From: Exiguobacterium qingdaonense
GTDB lineage: Bacteria; Bacillota; Bacilli; Exiguobacteriales; Exiguobacteriaceae
Assembly: GCF_018617855.1 (NCBI RefSeq)
Contig: NZ_JACSKY010000001.1
Coordinates: 372,001-436,000, forward strand
Length of the DNA: 64,000 nt
Direction: 5' to 3'
This document shows, one piece after another, positions 53,576-63,105 of the stretch. Position 1 is the first letter of the stretch. Each line of letters opens with the position of its first letter. A model generated the notes under the pieces. The model was given only the letters and a program-made list of their open reading frames with translations. It had not been told where the DNA came from and did not search any database. The translations under genes and the position numbers were made by a program.

Positions 53576-53604
53576 TTCGTTTTTTGAAAGGAAAGCCGTA
53601 TAAT
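53576..53604 (+). promoter_or_regulatory. Candidate ctaA promoter
   Basis: TATAAT (53599-53604) with TTCGTT 17 nt upstream (53576-53581). The -10 is exact and the -35 is poor, which would suit an activated or weak promoter. The leader to ATG 53678 is about 67 nt. Confidence 0.55.
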
Positions 53605-53677
53605 AAGTATGGCGAAAAAAATATAAATACACAAGGTACATCTTAAGCTGATTTTGATTAGAAGCAGGTGGTAATGA

Positions 53678-54583
53678 ATGCATAAAAAACTCGCATTTTT
53701 CTCAGGGTTTGTCACCCTTGGGATGATGCTCGTCCTCATCATGGGTGGAACTGTGACGAAGACGGATTCAGGGGATGGGTGTGGCACTGACTGGCCACTA
53801 TGTCACGGAAAATTAATTCCGACCAACCCGAGCGTCGAAACGATGATCGAATACAGTCACCGGGTCGTTTCCGGCATCGAAGGGCTACTCATCATCGCGC
53901 TCACAATTTGGACGTTTATCGCCGTCAAACATCGTATCGATGTGAAGATCTTTGCATTTCTAGCATTTATCTTTATGCTCATCCAATCCATCATCGGAGC
54001 AGGGGCGGTCATTTGGCAACAATCGGATGCCATCTTAGCTTTACATTTTGGGATATCGCTCGTCTCGTTTGCATCCCTGTTAATTTTGACGATTCTGCTA
54101 TTCGAGGATGAACGGGAACATAAAGTCGTAACGAAACAGTTGAGATCCCATCTTTACGGTCTTTCGATTTACACGATGATTGTCGTCTACACTGGCGCGT
54201 ACGTCCGACATTTAGGGGCTACGTATGCTTGTGTCGGTTGGCCGATTTGTGACCAAAGCGTGTGGACGTTTGAATCTTATGTTCAAATGGGACACCGAGT
54301 GATGGCGGGATTGCTCGTCTTCTATACGCTATATGTTCTCTATCTTGCCCGAAAAGAGACGAATCAGTTAATCGAACGCGGCATGATGGCGTCGCTCTTC
54401 TTCATCCTTCTCCAAGTCGGAACAGGGGCATGGATTGTACTCGGTGGACATGCAACGTATGTTCCACTCCTTCACGCATTTTTGATTACGTGTTATTTCG
54501 GTATCCTATCATACCTTTCTTACCACGCTTATCGGTCGACAGTTCGACAAGACCGGGCACACTTAAAGGACATGAACGGATAA
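53678..54583 (+). CDS. ctaA: Heme A synthase
   Basis: CtaA oxidises the C8 methyl of heme O to a formyl group, giving heme A. The 301-aa protein has eight TM helices in two four-helix bundles, with conserved heme-ligand His in EYSHRVVSG, LHFGISL, QMGHRVMAGL and LLHAFLI, and the loop Cys pairs (GCGTDWPLCHG; YACVGWPICDQ). AGGTGG lies about 6-10 nt before the ATG. A bidirectional terminator follows. Confidence 0.96.
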   Translation: MHKKLAFFSGFVTLGMMLVLIMGGTVTKTDSGDGCGTDWPLCHGKLIPTNPSVETMIEYSHRVVSGIEGLLIIALTIWTFIAVKHRIDVKIFAFLAFIFMLIQSIIGAGAVIWQQSDAILALHFGISLVSFASLLILTILLFEDEREHKVVTKQLRSHLYGLSIYTMIVVYTGAYVRHLGATYACVGWPICDQSVWTFESYVQMGHRVMAGLLVFYTLYVLYLARKETNQLIERGMMASLFFILLQVGTGAWIVLGGHATYVPLLHAFLITCYFGILSYLSYHAYRSTVRQDRAHLKDMNG

Positions 54584-54588
54584 GCCAC

Positions 54589-54658
54589 AAAAGCGCCAAC
54601 GAACTGAACCGTTGAAGTTTTTTCATCTCACTTCAACGGTTCGATTCGGCGCTTTTTT
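54589..54658. terminator. Bidirectional terminator between ctaA and phrB
   Basis: A long stem pairs AAAAGCGCC...GAACCGTTGAAGT with ACTTCAACGGTTC...GGCGCTTTT. T-runs follow on both strands, serving the convergent ctaA and photolyase genes. Confidence 0.92.
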
Positions 54659-54659
54659 G

Positions 54660-56012
54660 TTACAACGCTTTAAATCGTTCAAGAGCACGCTCTCTCGCTT
54701 CTTTATGGTCGACGATCGGCATCGCATAATCTTCTCGCTCAGATGGGTCGGGAAAGTGAATCGACTTGTCTGACATATGTTTGAGTTCAGGTACATACTT
54801 CCGAATGAACGTCCCCTCTGGGTCAAAGCGCTCCGACTGGGTCGTCGGATTGAAGATACGGAAATAAGGCACGGCATCGGTTCCGACCGAGGCGGCCCAT
54901 TGCCATCCACCGATGTTCGATGCCGCCTCGTAGTCAATCAGCTTCCGCTCGAAGTAACGCTCCCCTTTCCGCCAATCGAGAAGAAGGTGCTTCGTCAAGA
55001 ACGATGCGACAATCATACGAAGGCGGTTGTGCATCCAACCGGTCTCATTCAATTGACGCATCGCCGCATCGACGATCGGATAACCGGTCTCTCCTTGGCA
55101 CCACTTTTCAAACTGTTCAGCATCATCTTCCCAGTCGAGCGATTTATACTTGTCGTTGAACGGCTCATCTTTCAGTCCTTTGAACTTCGCCATCACCATG
55201 TAATAAAACTCGCGCCACAACAGTTCATCGAAATACGTGTCGCGCCCTTTTGATTTGTTAGCGGACAGCACCTGCTCGGTGATGGTACGAATCGACAACA
55301 CCCCGGTCCGTAAGTATGGGGATAATCGGCTCGTCCCGGCGATGCTCGGAATGTCACGCTTTTCATCATAATCGACCATGCGATCGTTGACGAAGCGGGT
55401 CAATCGTTTCTTCGCCTCGGTCTCTCCTAACCCTTTCCAATCCCGCTCACAGCGTTTGAACAAGTCTTTCAGTTCACTCGGCTCCTCATTTTTCGAGCTG
55501 ATGACACGTGTCAAACGATCGACATCGACATCGTACGGTTTTGGCGGCTGTTCGGCATATGCCGCTTTTTTGAACGGGGTGAACACCTTATACGGATCAC
55601 CGTTCTTCGTGTTGAACGCATCTGGATGAAACAGATGCCGGTCGAGGAGGCGTACGACTTTCACGTCTTCACCAAGTGCCTCGATGACGCGATCGTCGCG
55701 CTGTTTGAACGGTTCCACATACTCCGCATTGAAGTAAAGCACGTCAATCTCTCCGAGTTGTTTCACGAACGCATCCTCCGTCTCGGCGACGAGAACGCGA
55801 AGTCCTAACCCCTTCGCCTCTAAATCATCCATGAACACACGCATCGTTGAGAAAAAATAGTCATGACGAACCTCAAACGGGTCACAATATTTTGGATTCA
55901 GCCAAAATACGAAAGCGAGGTCATCGCCTTCTTCCACGTCTTTCAAGGCACGATGCAACATGTGATTGTCTGTCAGTCTAAAGTCCGATCGGAACCAACA
56001 TACTCGTTTCAT
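54660..56012 (-). CDS. phrB: Deoxyribodipyrimidine photolyase
   Basis: This enzyme repairs UV-induced cyclobutane pyrimidine dimers with light, using FAD. The 450-aa protein has the N-terminal photolyase alpha/beta domain (VCWFRSDFRLTDNHML) and the FAD-binding helical domain with TSRLSPYLRTGVLS, WREFYYMVM and NIGGWQWAASVGTDA. It looks like class I/CPD type; a cryptochrome role is less likely. ATG 56012 follows AGGAG by 8 nt. Confidence 0.92.
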   Translation of the reverse strand: MKRVCWFRSDFRLTDNHMLHRALKDVEEGDDLAFVFWLNPKYCDPFEVRHDYFFSTMRVFMDDLEAKGLGLRVLVAETEDAFVKQLGEIDVLYFNAEYVEPFKQRDDRVIEALGEDVKVVRLLDRHLFHPDAFNTKNGDPYKVFTPFKKAAYAEQPPKPYDVDVDRLTRVISSKNEEPSELKDLFKRCERDWKGLGETEAKKRLTRFVNDRMVDYDEKRDIPSIAGTSRLSPYLRTGVLSIRTITEQVLSANKSKGRDTYFDELLWREFYYMVMAKFKGLKDEPFNDKYKSLDWEDDAEQFEKWCQGETGYPIVDAAMRQLNETGWMHNRLRMIVASFLTKHLLLDWRKGERYFERKLIDYEAASNIGGWQWAASVGTDAVPYFRIFNPTTQSERFDPEGTFIRKYVPELKHMSDKSIHFPDPSEREDYAMPIVDHKEARERALERFKAL

Positions 56013-56031
56013 GATTTCCACTCCTATCTAC

Positions 56032-56063
56032 AAAAAAGAAGCATAGCGAACTATGCTTCTTTT
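56032..56063 (-). terminator. Terminator after pyc
   Basis: A 10-bp stem AGAAGCATAG / CTATGCTTCT with tetraloop TTCG and TTTTTT tail on the minus strand. Confidence 0.92.
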
Positions 56064-56065
56064 GA

Positions 56066-59000
56066 TTATACAAATTCAATCAACAAGTCGTCACTTTGTA
56101 TTGTGTCGCCTTCTTTAATATGGATGGCTTTAATCTCACCATCTTGCGCTGCTTGAATCGTCGTCTCCATTTTCATCGCTTCTGTGACGAGCAGTTGCTC
56201 TCCACGATGGACACGACTTCCCGGCTCAACCAACACTTTCAAGACGGAACCTGGCATCGATGCCCCGACTTGTTTCGAGTTCGAACGATCCACTTTCGGA
56301 CGGCTCGTCGCCTGTGACTTGACGTTCACGTCTTTGATTTCAATCTCACGCGGTACACCGTTCATCTCATAGGACACGAGACGAACCCCATCTTCATTCG
56401 CCGCACTGACTTGAACGAGCTTGATGATTAACGTCTTTCCTGTCTCAATCTCAACATGAATCGTCTCTCCGACGTTTAGTCCGTAGAAGAATGTCAACGT
56501 ATCGAGAACGGATACGTCACCGTATGTCGTCGTATGTTTGATGTAGTCTTCGTACACTTTCGGATAGAGCGCGTGGGCGAGCAGTTCGAAATCTGTGACC
56601 GGTCTTTCGAATTTCTCGAATAAATCTTGACGTGCAGACTCAAAGTCATACGGCTTGATCAGTTTACCTGGACGAACGTTGAGTGGTTCTTCCCCTTTCA
56701 ATATGACCTCGCGGACATCTTTCGGGAACCCACCTGGAGGCGTCCCCAGCTCACCACGCATCATTTCGACGACCGAGTCCGGGAAGTCTAGTTGATGACC
56801 ACGCGTCATCACGTCATCTTCCGTCAAGTTATGTTGAACCATGAAGAGTGCCATATCGCCGACGACTTTTGAAGACGGCGTCACCTTGACGATATCACCA
56901 AACAACATGTTGACTCGGGCATACATCGCCTTCACTTCTCCCCAACGGTCTCCAAGTCCGACTGCTTTCGCCTGTTGCTGAAGGTTCGAGTATTGTCCAC
57001 CTGGCATCTCATGTTCGTACACGGAAGGATGTGGTGCGCGCATATCGCTTTCAAACGGTTCGTAGTTGTGACGAACGTCTTGCCAGTAGTCGCTAATGAC
57101 CTCATATTGTTTCGGGTCCACTTTCGGCTGGCGCGCATGATGATTGAGCGCGTAGACCAAACTTCCACCTGAAGGTTGTGACGTCATTCCCGACAGCGAG
57201 CTCGCAGCAACGTCAACGATGTCGACACCCGCATCAGTCGCACGGGCATATGTGAAGATCCCGTTCCCTGAAGCATCGTGTGTGTGCAAGTGAATCGGTA
57301 AATCGACCGCGTCTTTCAATGCCGATACGAGCGCATATGCCGACTCCGGTTTCAAGAGTCCGGCCATGTCTTTAATCGCGAGAATATGGGCACCGCTCGC
57401 CTCTAATTTCTTCGCAAGGTCGATATAGTACGGCAAGTGATATTTCGGACGGTTGCCGTCATACAAATCTCCCGTATAACAAATGGCCGCTTCAGCGACT
57501 TTCCCAGTAGGTAAAGTTGCATCAATCGCAAGTTGAATCGATTCTAAGTTATTGAGACTATCAAAGATTCGGAACACATCAACGCCTGCATATGCCGCTT
57601 CGTGTACGAACTTCTCGATGACGTTGTCAGCATAGTTTTTATACCCGACCGCGTTCGCGCCGCGTAGCAACATTTGAATCAAGACGTTCGGCATCTTCTC
57701 CCGAAGCTTCATGAGACGAACCCACGGGTCTTCTGACAAGAAGCGGTATGCGACATCGAACGTCGCCCCACCCCACGCCTCGACCGAGAACAATTCTGGC
57801 ATGAGTTTACTCGTCGGCTCCGCGATGTTGAGAATGTCTTGCGTCCGCATGCGCGTCGCGAGCAATGACTGATGCGCATCTCGCATCGTCGTGTCCGTCA
57901 ACAACAGTTCTGGTTGCTGTTTGATCCAGTCCGAGAGTCCGTTCGGTCCGAGTTCCGTCAAGATTTGTTTCGATCCGGGTTTTGCTTCTGCCGGCAAGTC
58001 TTGAGGGATGCGCACCGAGCGACTGATCGGCTTGTCTTTCAGCCCGACTCCCGGGAATCCGTTCACCGTGACATCGCCGATATAGTTCAACAACTTCGTA
58101 CCACGGTCTTTCCGTTTCGGGAAGACGAAGAGTTCGGGCGTTTCATCGATGAATGACGTGTTGTAATCGCCGTTGATGAAGTTCGGATGCTTCATCACGT
58201 TGATCAAGAACGGAATGTTCGTCTTGATGCCGCGAATGCGGAACTCATTCAAGTTTCGTACCATTTTCGAGGCAGCCTGCTCGAACGTCATGCCGTGAGT
58301 CGACAGTTTCACGAGGAGCGAGTCATAGTACGGCGAAATCTCTGCGCCGACGTATGCGTTCCCGCCGTCGAGACGGACGCCAAAACCACCCGGTGAACGA
58401 TACGCCATAATTTTCCCTGTATCCGGCATGAAATTGTTACCTGGGTCTTCTGACGTGACACGTGATTGAATCGCATAGCCGAGGAGTTTAATGTCCTCTT
58501 GCTTCGGCATATGAATCATGTCGCCGTGGAGCGACTCTCCTTGGGCGATCATTAATTGCGTCTGAACGATATCGAATCCTGTCACCATCTCTGTGATCGT
58601 ATGTTCCACTTGAATACGCGGGTTGACCTCGATGAAGTAGAAGGATTCATCTTCTGTCACTAAAAATTCTACCGTTCCGGCATTGACGTATCCGACATGG
58701 CGCATGAGTTGGACGGCCGCATCGCAAATCGCTTGTCGCGACGCATCAGACAACGTCACACACGGCGCCACTTCGACAACTTTTTGGTGACGACGTTGGA
58801 CCGAACAGTCACGTTCGAACAAGTGGATGATATGTCCGTGCTCATCCCCGAGGATTTGGACCTCGATATGCTTCGGACGCTCAACGAGTTTTTCTATGTA
58901 CACTTCATCGGAACCGAACGCTTGCTTCGCTTCTGATTTCGCGCGCTCAATCAAATCTCTCATTTCGGCTTCTGTGCGAATGACGCGCATCCCACGTCCA

Positions 59001-59500
59001 CCGCCACCCATCGCCGCTTTCACCATAAGCGGGAATCCGTGTTCGTTCGCGAACGCCTCTGCGTCCGCATATGATGTGAGTGGTCCATCCGAACCAGGAA
59101 TGACGGGAAGACCCGCGGCAATCGCACTTTGACGAGCACGCACCTTATCCCCGAACGCATGCAAGTGCGACTCGTGTGGACCGACGAAGATGATTCCTTC
59201 TTCACGGCAACGACGTGCGAGCTCGATGTTTTCCGAAAGGAATCCATACCCTGGATGAATGGCATCACTATCCGACTCTTTAGCGATACGAATGACATCC
59301 TCGATATCGAGGTACGCATCAATCGGCTTCTTATCCACTCCAATCAAGTAGGCCTCATCAGCTTTAAAACGATGCAATGAGCCGCTATCTTCTTGTGAAT
59401 AGACGGCCACTGTCCGAATCCCTAGCTCTGTCGCCGCTCGAAATACCCGAATGGCAATCTCCCCGCGGTTTGCAACAAGTAACTTTTTAATTGGTTTCAA
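56066..59500 (-). CDS. pyc: Pyruvate carboxylase
   Basis: Pyc carboxylates pyruvate to oxaloacetate, refilling the TCA cycle and feeding aspartate (also a pyrB substrate). The 1144-aa biotin enzyme has a biotin-carboxylase ATP-grasp domain (about 1-450; AAMGGGGRGMRVI), the carboxyltransferase TIM barrel (about 530-800; DTTMRDAHQSLLATR), and the C-terminal biotinyl domain with the biotin Lys in TEAMKMETT. TTG 59500 is chosen because GGGGGGA lies 6 nt upstream; in-frame GTG 59515 would be inside that Shine-Dalgarno. Confidence 0.96.
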   Translation of the reverse strand: MKPIKKLLVANRGEIAIRVFRAATELGIRTVAVYSQEDSGSLHRFKADEAYLIGVDKKPIDAYLDIEDVIRIAKESDSDAIHPGYGFLSENIELARRCREEGIIFVGPHESHLHAFGDKVRARQSAIAAGLPVIPGSDGPLTSYADAEAFANEHGFPLMVKAAMGGGGRGMRVIRTEAEMRDLIERAKSEAKQAFGSDEVYIEKLVERPKHIEVQILGDEHGHIIHLFERDCSVQRRHQKVVEVAPCVTLSDASRQAICDAAVQLMRHVGYVNAGTVEFLVTEDESFYFIEVNPRIQVEHTITEMVTGFDIVQTQLMIAQGESLHGDMIHMPKQEDIKLLGYAIQSRVTSEDPGNNFMPDTGKIMAYRSPGGFGVRLDGGNAYVGAEISPYYDSLLVKLSTHGMTFEQAASKMVRNLNEFRIRGIKTNIPFLINVMKHPNFINGDYNTSFIDETPELFVFPKRKDRGTKLLNYIGDVTVNGFPGVGLKDKPISRSVRIPQDLPAEAKPGSKQILTELGPNGLSDWIKQQPELLLTDTTMRDAHQSLLATRMRTQDILNIAEPTSKLMPELFSVEAWGGATFDVAYRFLSEDPWVRLMKLREKMPNVLIQMLLRGANAVGYKNYADNVIEKFVHEAAYAGVDVFRIFDSLNNLESIQLAIDATLPTGKVAEAAICYTGDLYDGNRPKYHLPYYIDLAKKLEASGAHILAIKDMAGLLKPESAYALVSALKDAVDLPIHLHTHDASGNGIFTYARATDAGVDIVDVAASSLSGMTSQPSGGSLVYALNHHARQPKVDPKQYEVISDYWQDVRHNYEPFESDMRAPHPSVYEHEMPGGQYSNLQQQAKAVGLGDRWGEVKAMYARVNMLFGDIVKVTPSSKVVGDMALFMVQHNLTEDDVMTRGHQLDFPDSVVEMMRGELGTPPGGFPKDVREVILKGEEPLNVRPGKLIKPYDFESARQDLFEKFERPVTDFELLAHALYPKVYEDYIKHTTTYGDVSVLDTLTFFYGLNVGETIHVEIETGKTLIIKLVQVSAANEDGVRLVSYEMNGVPREIEIKDVNVKSQATSRPKVDRSNSKQVGASMPGSVLKVLVEPGSRVHRGEQLLVTEAMKMETTIQAAQDGEIKAIHIKEGDTIQSDDLLIEFV

Positions 59501-59536
59501 ATGAAATCCCCCCACTAATGAAATTGAATATTGTCA

Positions 59537-60772
59537 TTACCTTACAACGTGAATTGAAGAATGTCTGACGTTTTCTTCCGACTTCACCCGAATTTCTTCT
59601 CGTCTCGTTGCTTCCCGATGACGATTTCGCATCGAAATACTACTGAGTACCCCGAGGACCCCCATCATCATGATGAGCGATGTCCCTCCATAACTGACGA
59701 GTGGCAAAGTGACCCCCGTCCCTGGGAACCAACCGGACATCGCACCGATATTAATGGCCGTTTGAATGATGATTTGTGACGCAATACCAAACGAGACGAA
59801 CATCGCGAAGTGGCTATCCGCATGGTTGGCAATGTGGATGGCGCGAAACGCGATAAAGAAGAGTAGTACCAACACCGTCAATACACCGAAAAAACCTAAC
59901 TCTTCAGCGATGATTGCCATAATATAGTCCGTTTCAGGTTCAGGTAGATAGCCATACTTCTGAAAGCTGTTTCCGAGCCCGACGCCGGTCAATCCGCCGT
60001 GCACAATCGAAACGATTGACATGAGCAGTTGATGACCATATCCTTCTGGGTCCATGAATGGGTTGAACACGACTTCAATCCGGCTTCGTTGATTTTCAGA
60101 GAAGATGGTCGTGAACAGTAAGAAAACAGAACCAACTCCCGCTAGTATTCCGGGAATCAAAATCCGAAGCGGCGCCCCGACACCGAACCACATGAGCAAC
60201 ATGATGGAACCGAGAACGAACAGCCCTCCCATGTCCGGTTGACCATTGATGGCGATTGCGTATAGCGAAAAGTAAAAGAGGACGGGGACTAAAAAGAATG
60301 CACCGATTTGGGCACGCCATCCTTTTTTCACAATCGCCGCTCGGGCCAATCGTCCGGGCAGACCTTTCATTTCATTATTCCATAACTCATGATAGTAGTT
60401 CGCAAGTAAAATAATGAGAACGAACTTGGCAATCTCAACCGGCTGGATCGTAAACCCGCCGATGATGAGCCAGGCACGCGCCCCGTTCAGTGGTGGCATT
60501 GCCCATGTGACGAACAACAAGATCACCGACACGGCATAGAGACCGAGTCGAAACCCCTTTTTTCGAAACATCTCATAGCGGAACAACGTCGCAATCAAAT
60601 AGACGAAAATTCCGATGCCGACATAGACGAGCTGACGATAGAACAAACTGCTATTTGCATAATCCCCACGATTCCAAACGCTCGCGCTATAGATCATGAT
60701 GGAGCTGAGCCCTACGAGCAAGAGCACGGACAGAAACAACGCAAAATCAAAATACCGAAACCGTGTTTTCAT
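59537..60772 (-). CDS. ftsW: Septal peptidoglycan glycosyltransferase FtsW (SEDS family)
   Basis: FtsW polymerises lipid II at the septum together with PBP2B. The 411-aa SEDS protein has ten TM helices, the catalytic-loop region NQRSRIEVVFNPFMDPEGYG, and the conserved GLTGVGLGNSFQKYGYLPEPETDYI and PLVSYGGTSL motifs (quoted in part by family). It lies upstream of pyc with a 36-nt gap, as in Bacillus (ylaO-pycA), so the two are probably cotranscribed. Confidence 0.95.
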   Translation of the reverse strand: MKTRFRYFDFALFLSVLLLVGLSSIMIYSASVWNRGDYANSSLFYRQLVYVGIGIFVYLIATLFRYEMFRKKGFRLGLYAVSVILLFVTWAMPPLNGARAWLIIGGFTIQPVEIAKFVLIILLANYYHELWNNEMKGLPGRLARAAIVKKGWRAQIGAFFLVPVLFYFSLYAIAINGQPDMGGLFVLGSIMLLMWFGVGAPLRILIPGILAGVGSVFLLFTTIFSENQRSRIEVVFNPFMDPEGYGHQLLMSIVSIVHGGLTGVGLGNSFQKYGYLPEPETDYIMAIIAEELGFFGVLTVLVLLFFIAFRAIHIANHADSHFAMFVSFGIASQIIIQTAINIGAMSGWFPGTGVTLPLVSYGGTSLIMMMGVLGVLSSISMRNRHREATRREEIRVKSEENVRHSSIHVVR

Positions 60773-60811
60773 GTATTCACTTCCTTATGTAAAACAATCC
60801 GACAACCCTTA

Positions 60812-60853
60812 TAAAAAAATACTCAAACAGCGCCACTTGCACAGTTTGAGTAT
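60812..60853 (-). terminator. Terminator after ylaN
   Basis: A 10-bp stem ATACTCAAAC / GTTTGAGTAT followed by TTTTTTT on the minus strand, between ylaN and ftsW. Confidence 0.9.
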
Positions 60854-60858
60854 AAGGT

Positions 60859-61137
60859 TCATAATTCTGAAGCTTCTGCCAAGGCAGATAACTTTTGTTC
60901 CAATGAATCGAGCAGTCCTTTACCTTCAATGTCTGAAATGAGTCCAAGACGAACCGCAAAATCAATTTGGCGCGATAGTCCAAACATATGTGTATCAAGC
61001 ACCTCTTCATAAAGCGGGCACTTCGGCATTTTCAGGTTTTCTAACTGCACTTCAATCAGACAACGGATTTTTTCAGCATCCGACTCCAGTAATTGAAGCG
61101 CTTGCTCCCGTTGGATTGCAGCCAAATTTGTCGCCAC
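60859..61137 (-). CDS. ylaN: YlaN (UPF0358) family protein
   Basis: A 92-aa helical cytosolic protein with the signature [20 protein letters not shown]. YlaN is essential in Bacillus under low iron and has been linked to iron homeostasis and Fur. GTG 61137, preceded by GGAGGAGGGG, gives the family length (93 aa); the open frame extends 13 codons further. ylaN-ftsW order is conserved. Confidence 0.93.
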   Translation of the reverse strand: MATNLAAIQREQALQLLESDAEKIRCLIEVQLENLKMPKCPLYEEVLDTHMFGLSRQIDFAVRLGLISDIEGKGLLDSLEQKLSALAEASEL

Positions 61138-61182
61138 TACGACCCCTCCTCCGTACGATGACAGACTGTTTGTCATAACTCA

Positions 61183-61219
61183 ACTGTACATTATCTTTCA
61201 TCATAATTCAATGTACAGT
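61183..61219. repeat. Perfect 10-bp inverted repeat upstream of ylaN
   Basis: ACTGTACATT (61183-61192) and AATGTACAGT (61210-61219) are exact inverted copies with a 17-bp spacer. Each arm contains the palindrome TGTACA. The pair spans the region where a ylaN promoter would lie and ends 28 bp before the -35 of the divergent gene, consistent with an operator. Confidence 0.6.
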
Positions 61220-61246
61220 ATGAATGAACGCGACATTCTTCCTCTT

Positions 61247-61275
61247 TTCCATTTTACGAGAAAGAACGCTATAAT
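61247..61275 (+). promoter_or_regulatory. Promoter of the ylaL-position gene
   Basis: TTCCAT (61247-61252) and exact TATAAT (61270-61275) with 17-nt spacing. The predicted start near 61282 supports ATG 61310 as the translation start. Confidence 0.7.
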
Positions 61276-61309
61276 GAAACGTGTAATGTGTATGAAGGGG
61301 GATGCAAGC

Positions 61310-61777
61310 ATGATTTTTCCACTAGACGGATCGGTTCGCCATAGTTTGACGATCGACCCGACCGTATGGATTTTTGACGAACGTAAACGAAAGATTGAAG
61401 ATTTAGACTCGGTGACAGAGAGTGACCGCGAGGCTTACTATGCGAAAATGGGGAAAGCATGGGATGACGGATTGTCACAAGGGACAAAGATCGATCACAA
61501 TAAACCGATGTCACGACAAGATAAAGACGCTGCTTTGCGCGATTCGTTCGCCATGCCGCTCGCACCTTTCTTAAACAATGCCGAACCTGTTGAGCTCGCG
61601 ACACATGTTCGTTTTTACGGGGAGACGGTGTTGACTCTACCGCTTAGCGAGGCGTCCCGTGTGTATTTACAATTTTCAAAAGATGGGAAAGTACTTGCCG
61701 ATGGACCTGTCTATGTGTTGTATGAGGATCAGATCATCCGCCAAGTGAATCATATCACCGTATTAAGCAATTCATGA
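61310..61777 (+). CDS. Uncharacterised protein at the ylaL position
   Basis: A 155-aa soluble protein, not recognised at the family level. It starts MIFPLDGSVRHSLTIDPTVW with AAGGGGGATG upstream and has no TM segment. Location between ylaN and phoH/ylaK corresponds to ylaL in Bacillus, but I cannot confirm sequence homology. The C-terminal third is predicted to be beta-rich (ELATHVRFYGETVLTLPL). Confidence 0.65.
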   Translation: MIFPLDGSVRHSLTIDPTVWIFDERKRKIEDLDSVTESDREAYYAKMGKAWDDGLSQGTKIDHNKPMSRQDKDAALRDSFAMPLAPFLNNAEPVELATHVRFYGETVLTLPLSEASRVYLQFSKDGKVLADGPVYVLYEDQIIRQVNHITVLSNS

Positions 61778-61802
61778 GAAGGGATTTCCCTTCTCTTTTT
61801 TT
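61776..61802 (+). terminator. Terminator of the ylaL-position gene
   Basis: Stem GAGAAGGGA / TCCCTTCTC followed by T7. The 5' arm overlaps the stop codon. Confidence 0.9.
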
Positions 61803-61860
61803 GGACTTTTTAATTCACAAAGTGTAGTATATAGAGTGTTGACTATTAAAAAGAAAGGTC

Positions 61861-63069
61861 GTGACGCTTACGATACCTCTATGGAAACGAAATTTAATTG
61901 TCGTATGGATTGGTAGTTTCTTGACCGCTGCTTCGATGAGTCTCGTCCTTCCATTTCTCCCATTGTTCATTGAACAACTCGGAGTAAAGGACCCTGACCA
62001 CGTCGTCACATGGTCGGCAATCGCCTTTGGCGCGACGTTCCTCGTGGCTGCCATCGTCTCCCCGATGTGGGGGCGGTTGGCCGACCGAAAAGGAAGAAAG
62101 CTGATGCTCATTCGAGCTAGTATCGGTATGGCCATCGTCATGTTTCTCATCAGCTTCGTCCAAGACGTGTATCAACTCGTCGGGCTGCGTTTACTCATGG
62201 GTGCCGTATCCGGATTCATTTCAGCCGGCATCACGTTGGTCGCATCTCAAACTCCAAAAGAGAAAAGTGGCTGGGCGCTCGGTACCCTGTCGACCGGCGG
62301 TATTACCGGTGGTCTACTCGGTCCCCTCATCGGCGGACTGCTCGCAGACTGGATTGGGCTTCGATCCGTTTTTCTCTTTACGGGAAGTGCACTCTTCCTG
62401 ACATTCCTGGTCACGCTTTTGTTCGTAAAGGAAGATTTTGTTCCGGTGAAACGTGAAGAACTCGCCTCGATGAAATCGATTTTCGCTTCTCTCCGCCATC
62501 CACAGTTGATTGTCGGACTGTTTGTGACAACGTTCCTCATCCAGTTCTCGACACAATCCATCGGACCGCTCTTGACGTTATACGTTCGTGAACTGAATCC
62601 ACATACGACCGCCCTCGCCTTCACGGCGGGCATCGTCGCCTCCGCCCCTGGTTTGGCCGCCCTCTTCTCGGCGCAACGTTTAGGACGCTTGTCGGACCGT
62701 TACGGGGCAGAACGGATCTTGTTTTGGGCACTGCTCCTCTATAGCATCTTCTTGATTCCTCAAGCGTTCGTCACCTCAACGACCCAACTTATCCTGTTAC
62801 GTTTCGGAATCGGGTTCGCAACGGCCGCTTTGATGCCGTCCGTTCAATCATTGCTACGCCAGCATACACCCGTCTCTGCGACCGGAAGAATCTTTTCTTA
62901 CAACCAGTCCGCTCAGTTTATCGGAAACTTGCTCGGACCGTTATTCGGTTCTCAAATCGTGGCACACTTCGGCTTTTCGGCATTGTTCATCATCACGGGA
63001 TTGATTATGGTCACGAATGCCTTCTTAGAGCGGACGAACGCCCAGTCGCTCCAGCTCGATACAAAATAA
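61861..63069 (+). CDS. MFS drug-efflux transporter (DHA1-like, 12 TM)
   Basis: A 402-aa MFS protein with 12 hydrophobic helices, the motif-A loop GRLADRKGRKLMLI (between TM2 and TM3) and the proline/glycine-rich TM5 motif C region (GGITGGLLGPLIGG) diagnostic of drug antiporters. Substrate not predictable. It begins with GTG 61861, whose Shine-Dalgarno GAAAGG is closer than ideal (2-4 nt), so the start is uncertain. It is an insertion relative to the Bacillus ylaK-ylaL order. Confidence 0.88.
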   Translation: MTLTIPLWKRNLIVVWIGSFLTAASMSLVLPFLPLFIEQLGVKDPDHVVTWSAIAFGATFLVAAIVSPMWGRLADRKGRKLMLIRASIGMAIVMFLISFVQDVYQLVGLRLLMGAVSGFISAGITLVASQTPKEKSGWALGTLSTGGITGGLLGPLIGGLLADWIGLRSVFLFTGSALFLTFLVTLLFVKEDFVPVKREELASMKSIFASLRHPQLIVGLFVTTFLIQFSTQSIGPLLTLYVRELNPHTTALAFTAGIVASAPGLAALFSAQRLGRLSDRYGAERILFWALLLYSIFLIPQAFVTSTTQLILLRFGIGFATAALMPSVQSLLRQHTPVSATGRIFSYNQSAQFIGNLLGPLFGSQIVAHFGFSALFIITGLIMVTNAFLERTNAQSLQLDTK

Positions 63070-63096
63070 CGCCGAGTACGAAACTCGGCGTTATTT
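63066..63096. terminator. Bidirectional terminator between the MFS gene and phoH
   Basis: A perfect 13-bp stem AATAACGCCGAGT / ACTCGGCGTTATT with a 5-nt loop. Short T-rich tails occur on both strands. Confidence 0.8.
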
Positions 63097-63105
63097 GTGT
63101 GTCGC

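Larger units (their letters stand above)
53345..53677. other. Intergenic control region between divergent ctaB and ctaA
   Basis: This 333-bp AT-rich stretch holds no gene. It contains the ctaA promoter (53576-53604), a CRP/FNR-type palindrome (53499-53516) and a TTGACA (53496-53491, minus strand) next to it that may be a ctaB -35, although no good -10 is seen at the right distance. Confidence 0.7.
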
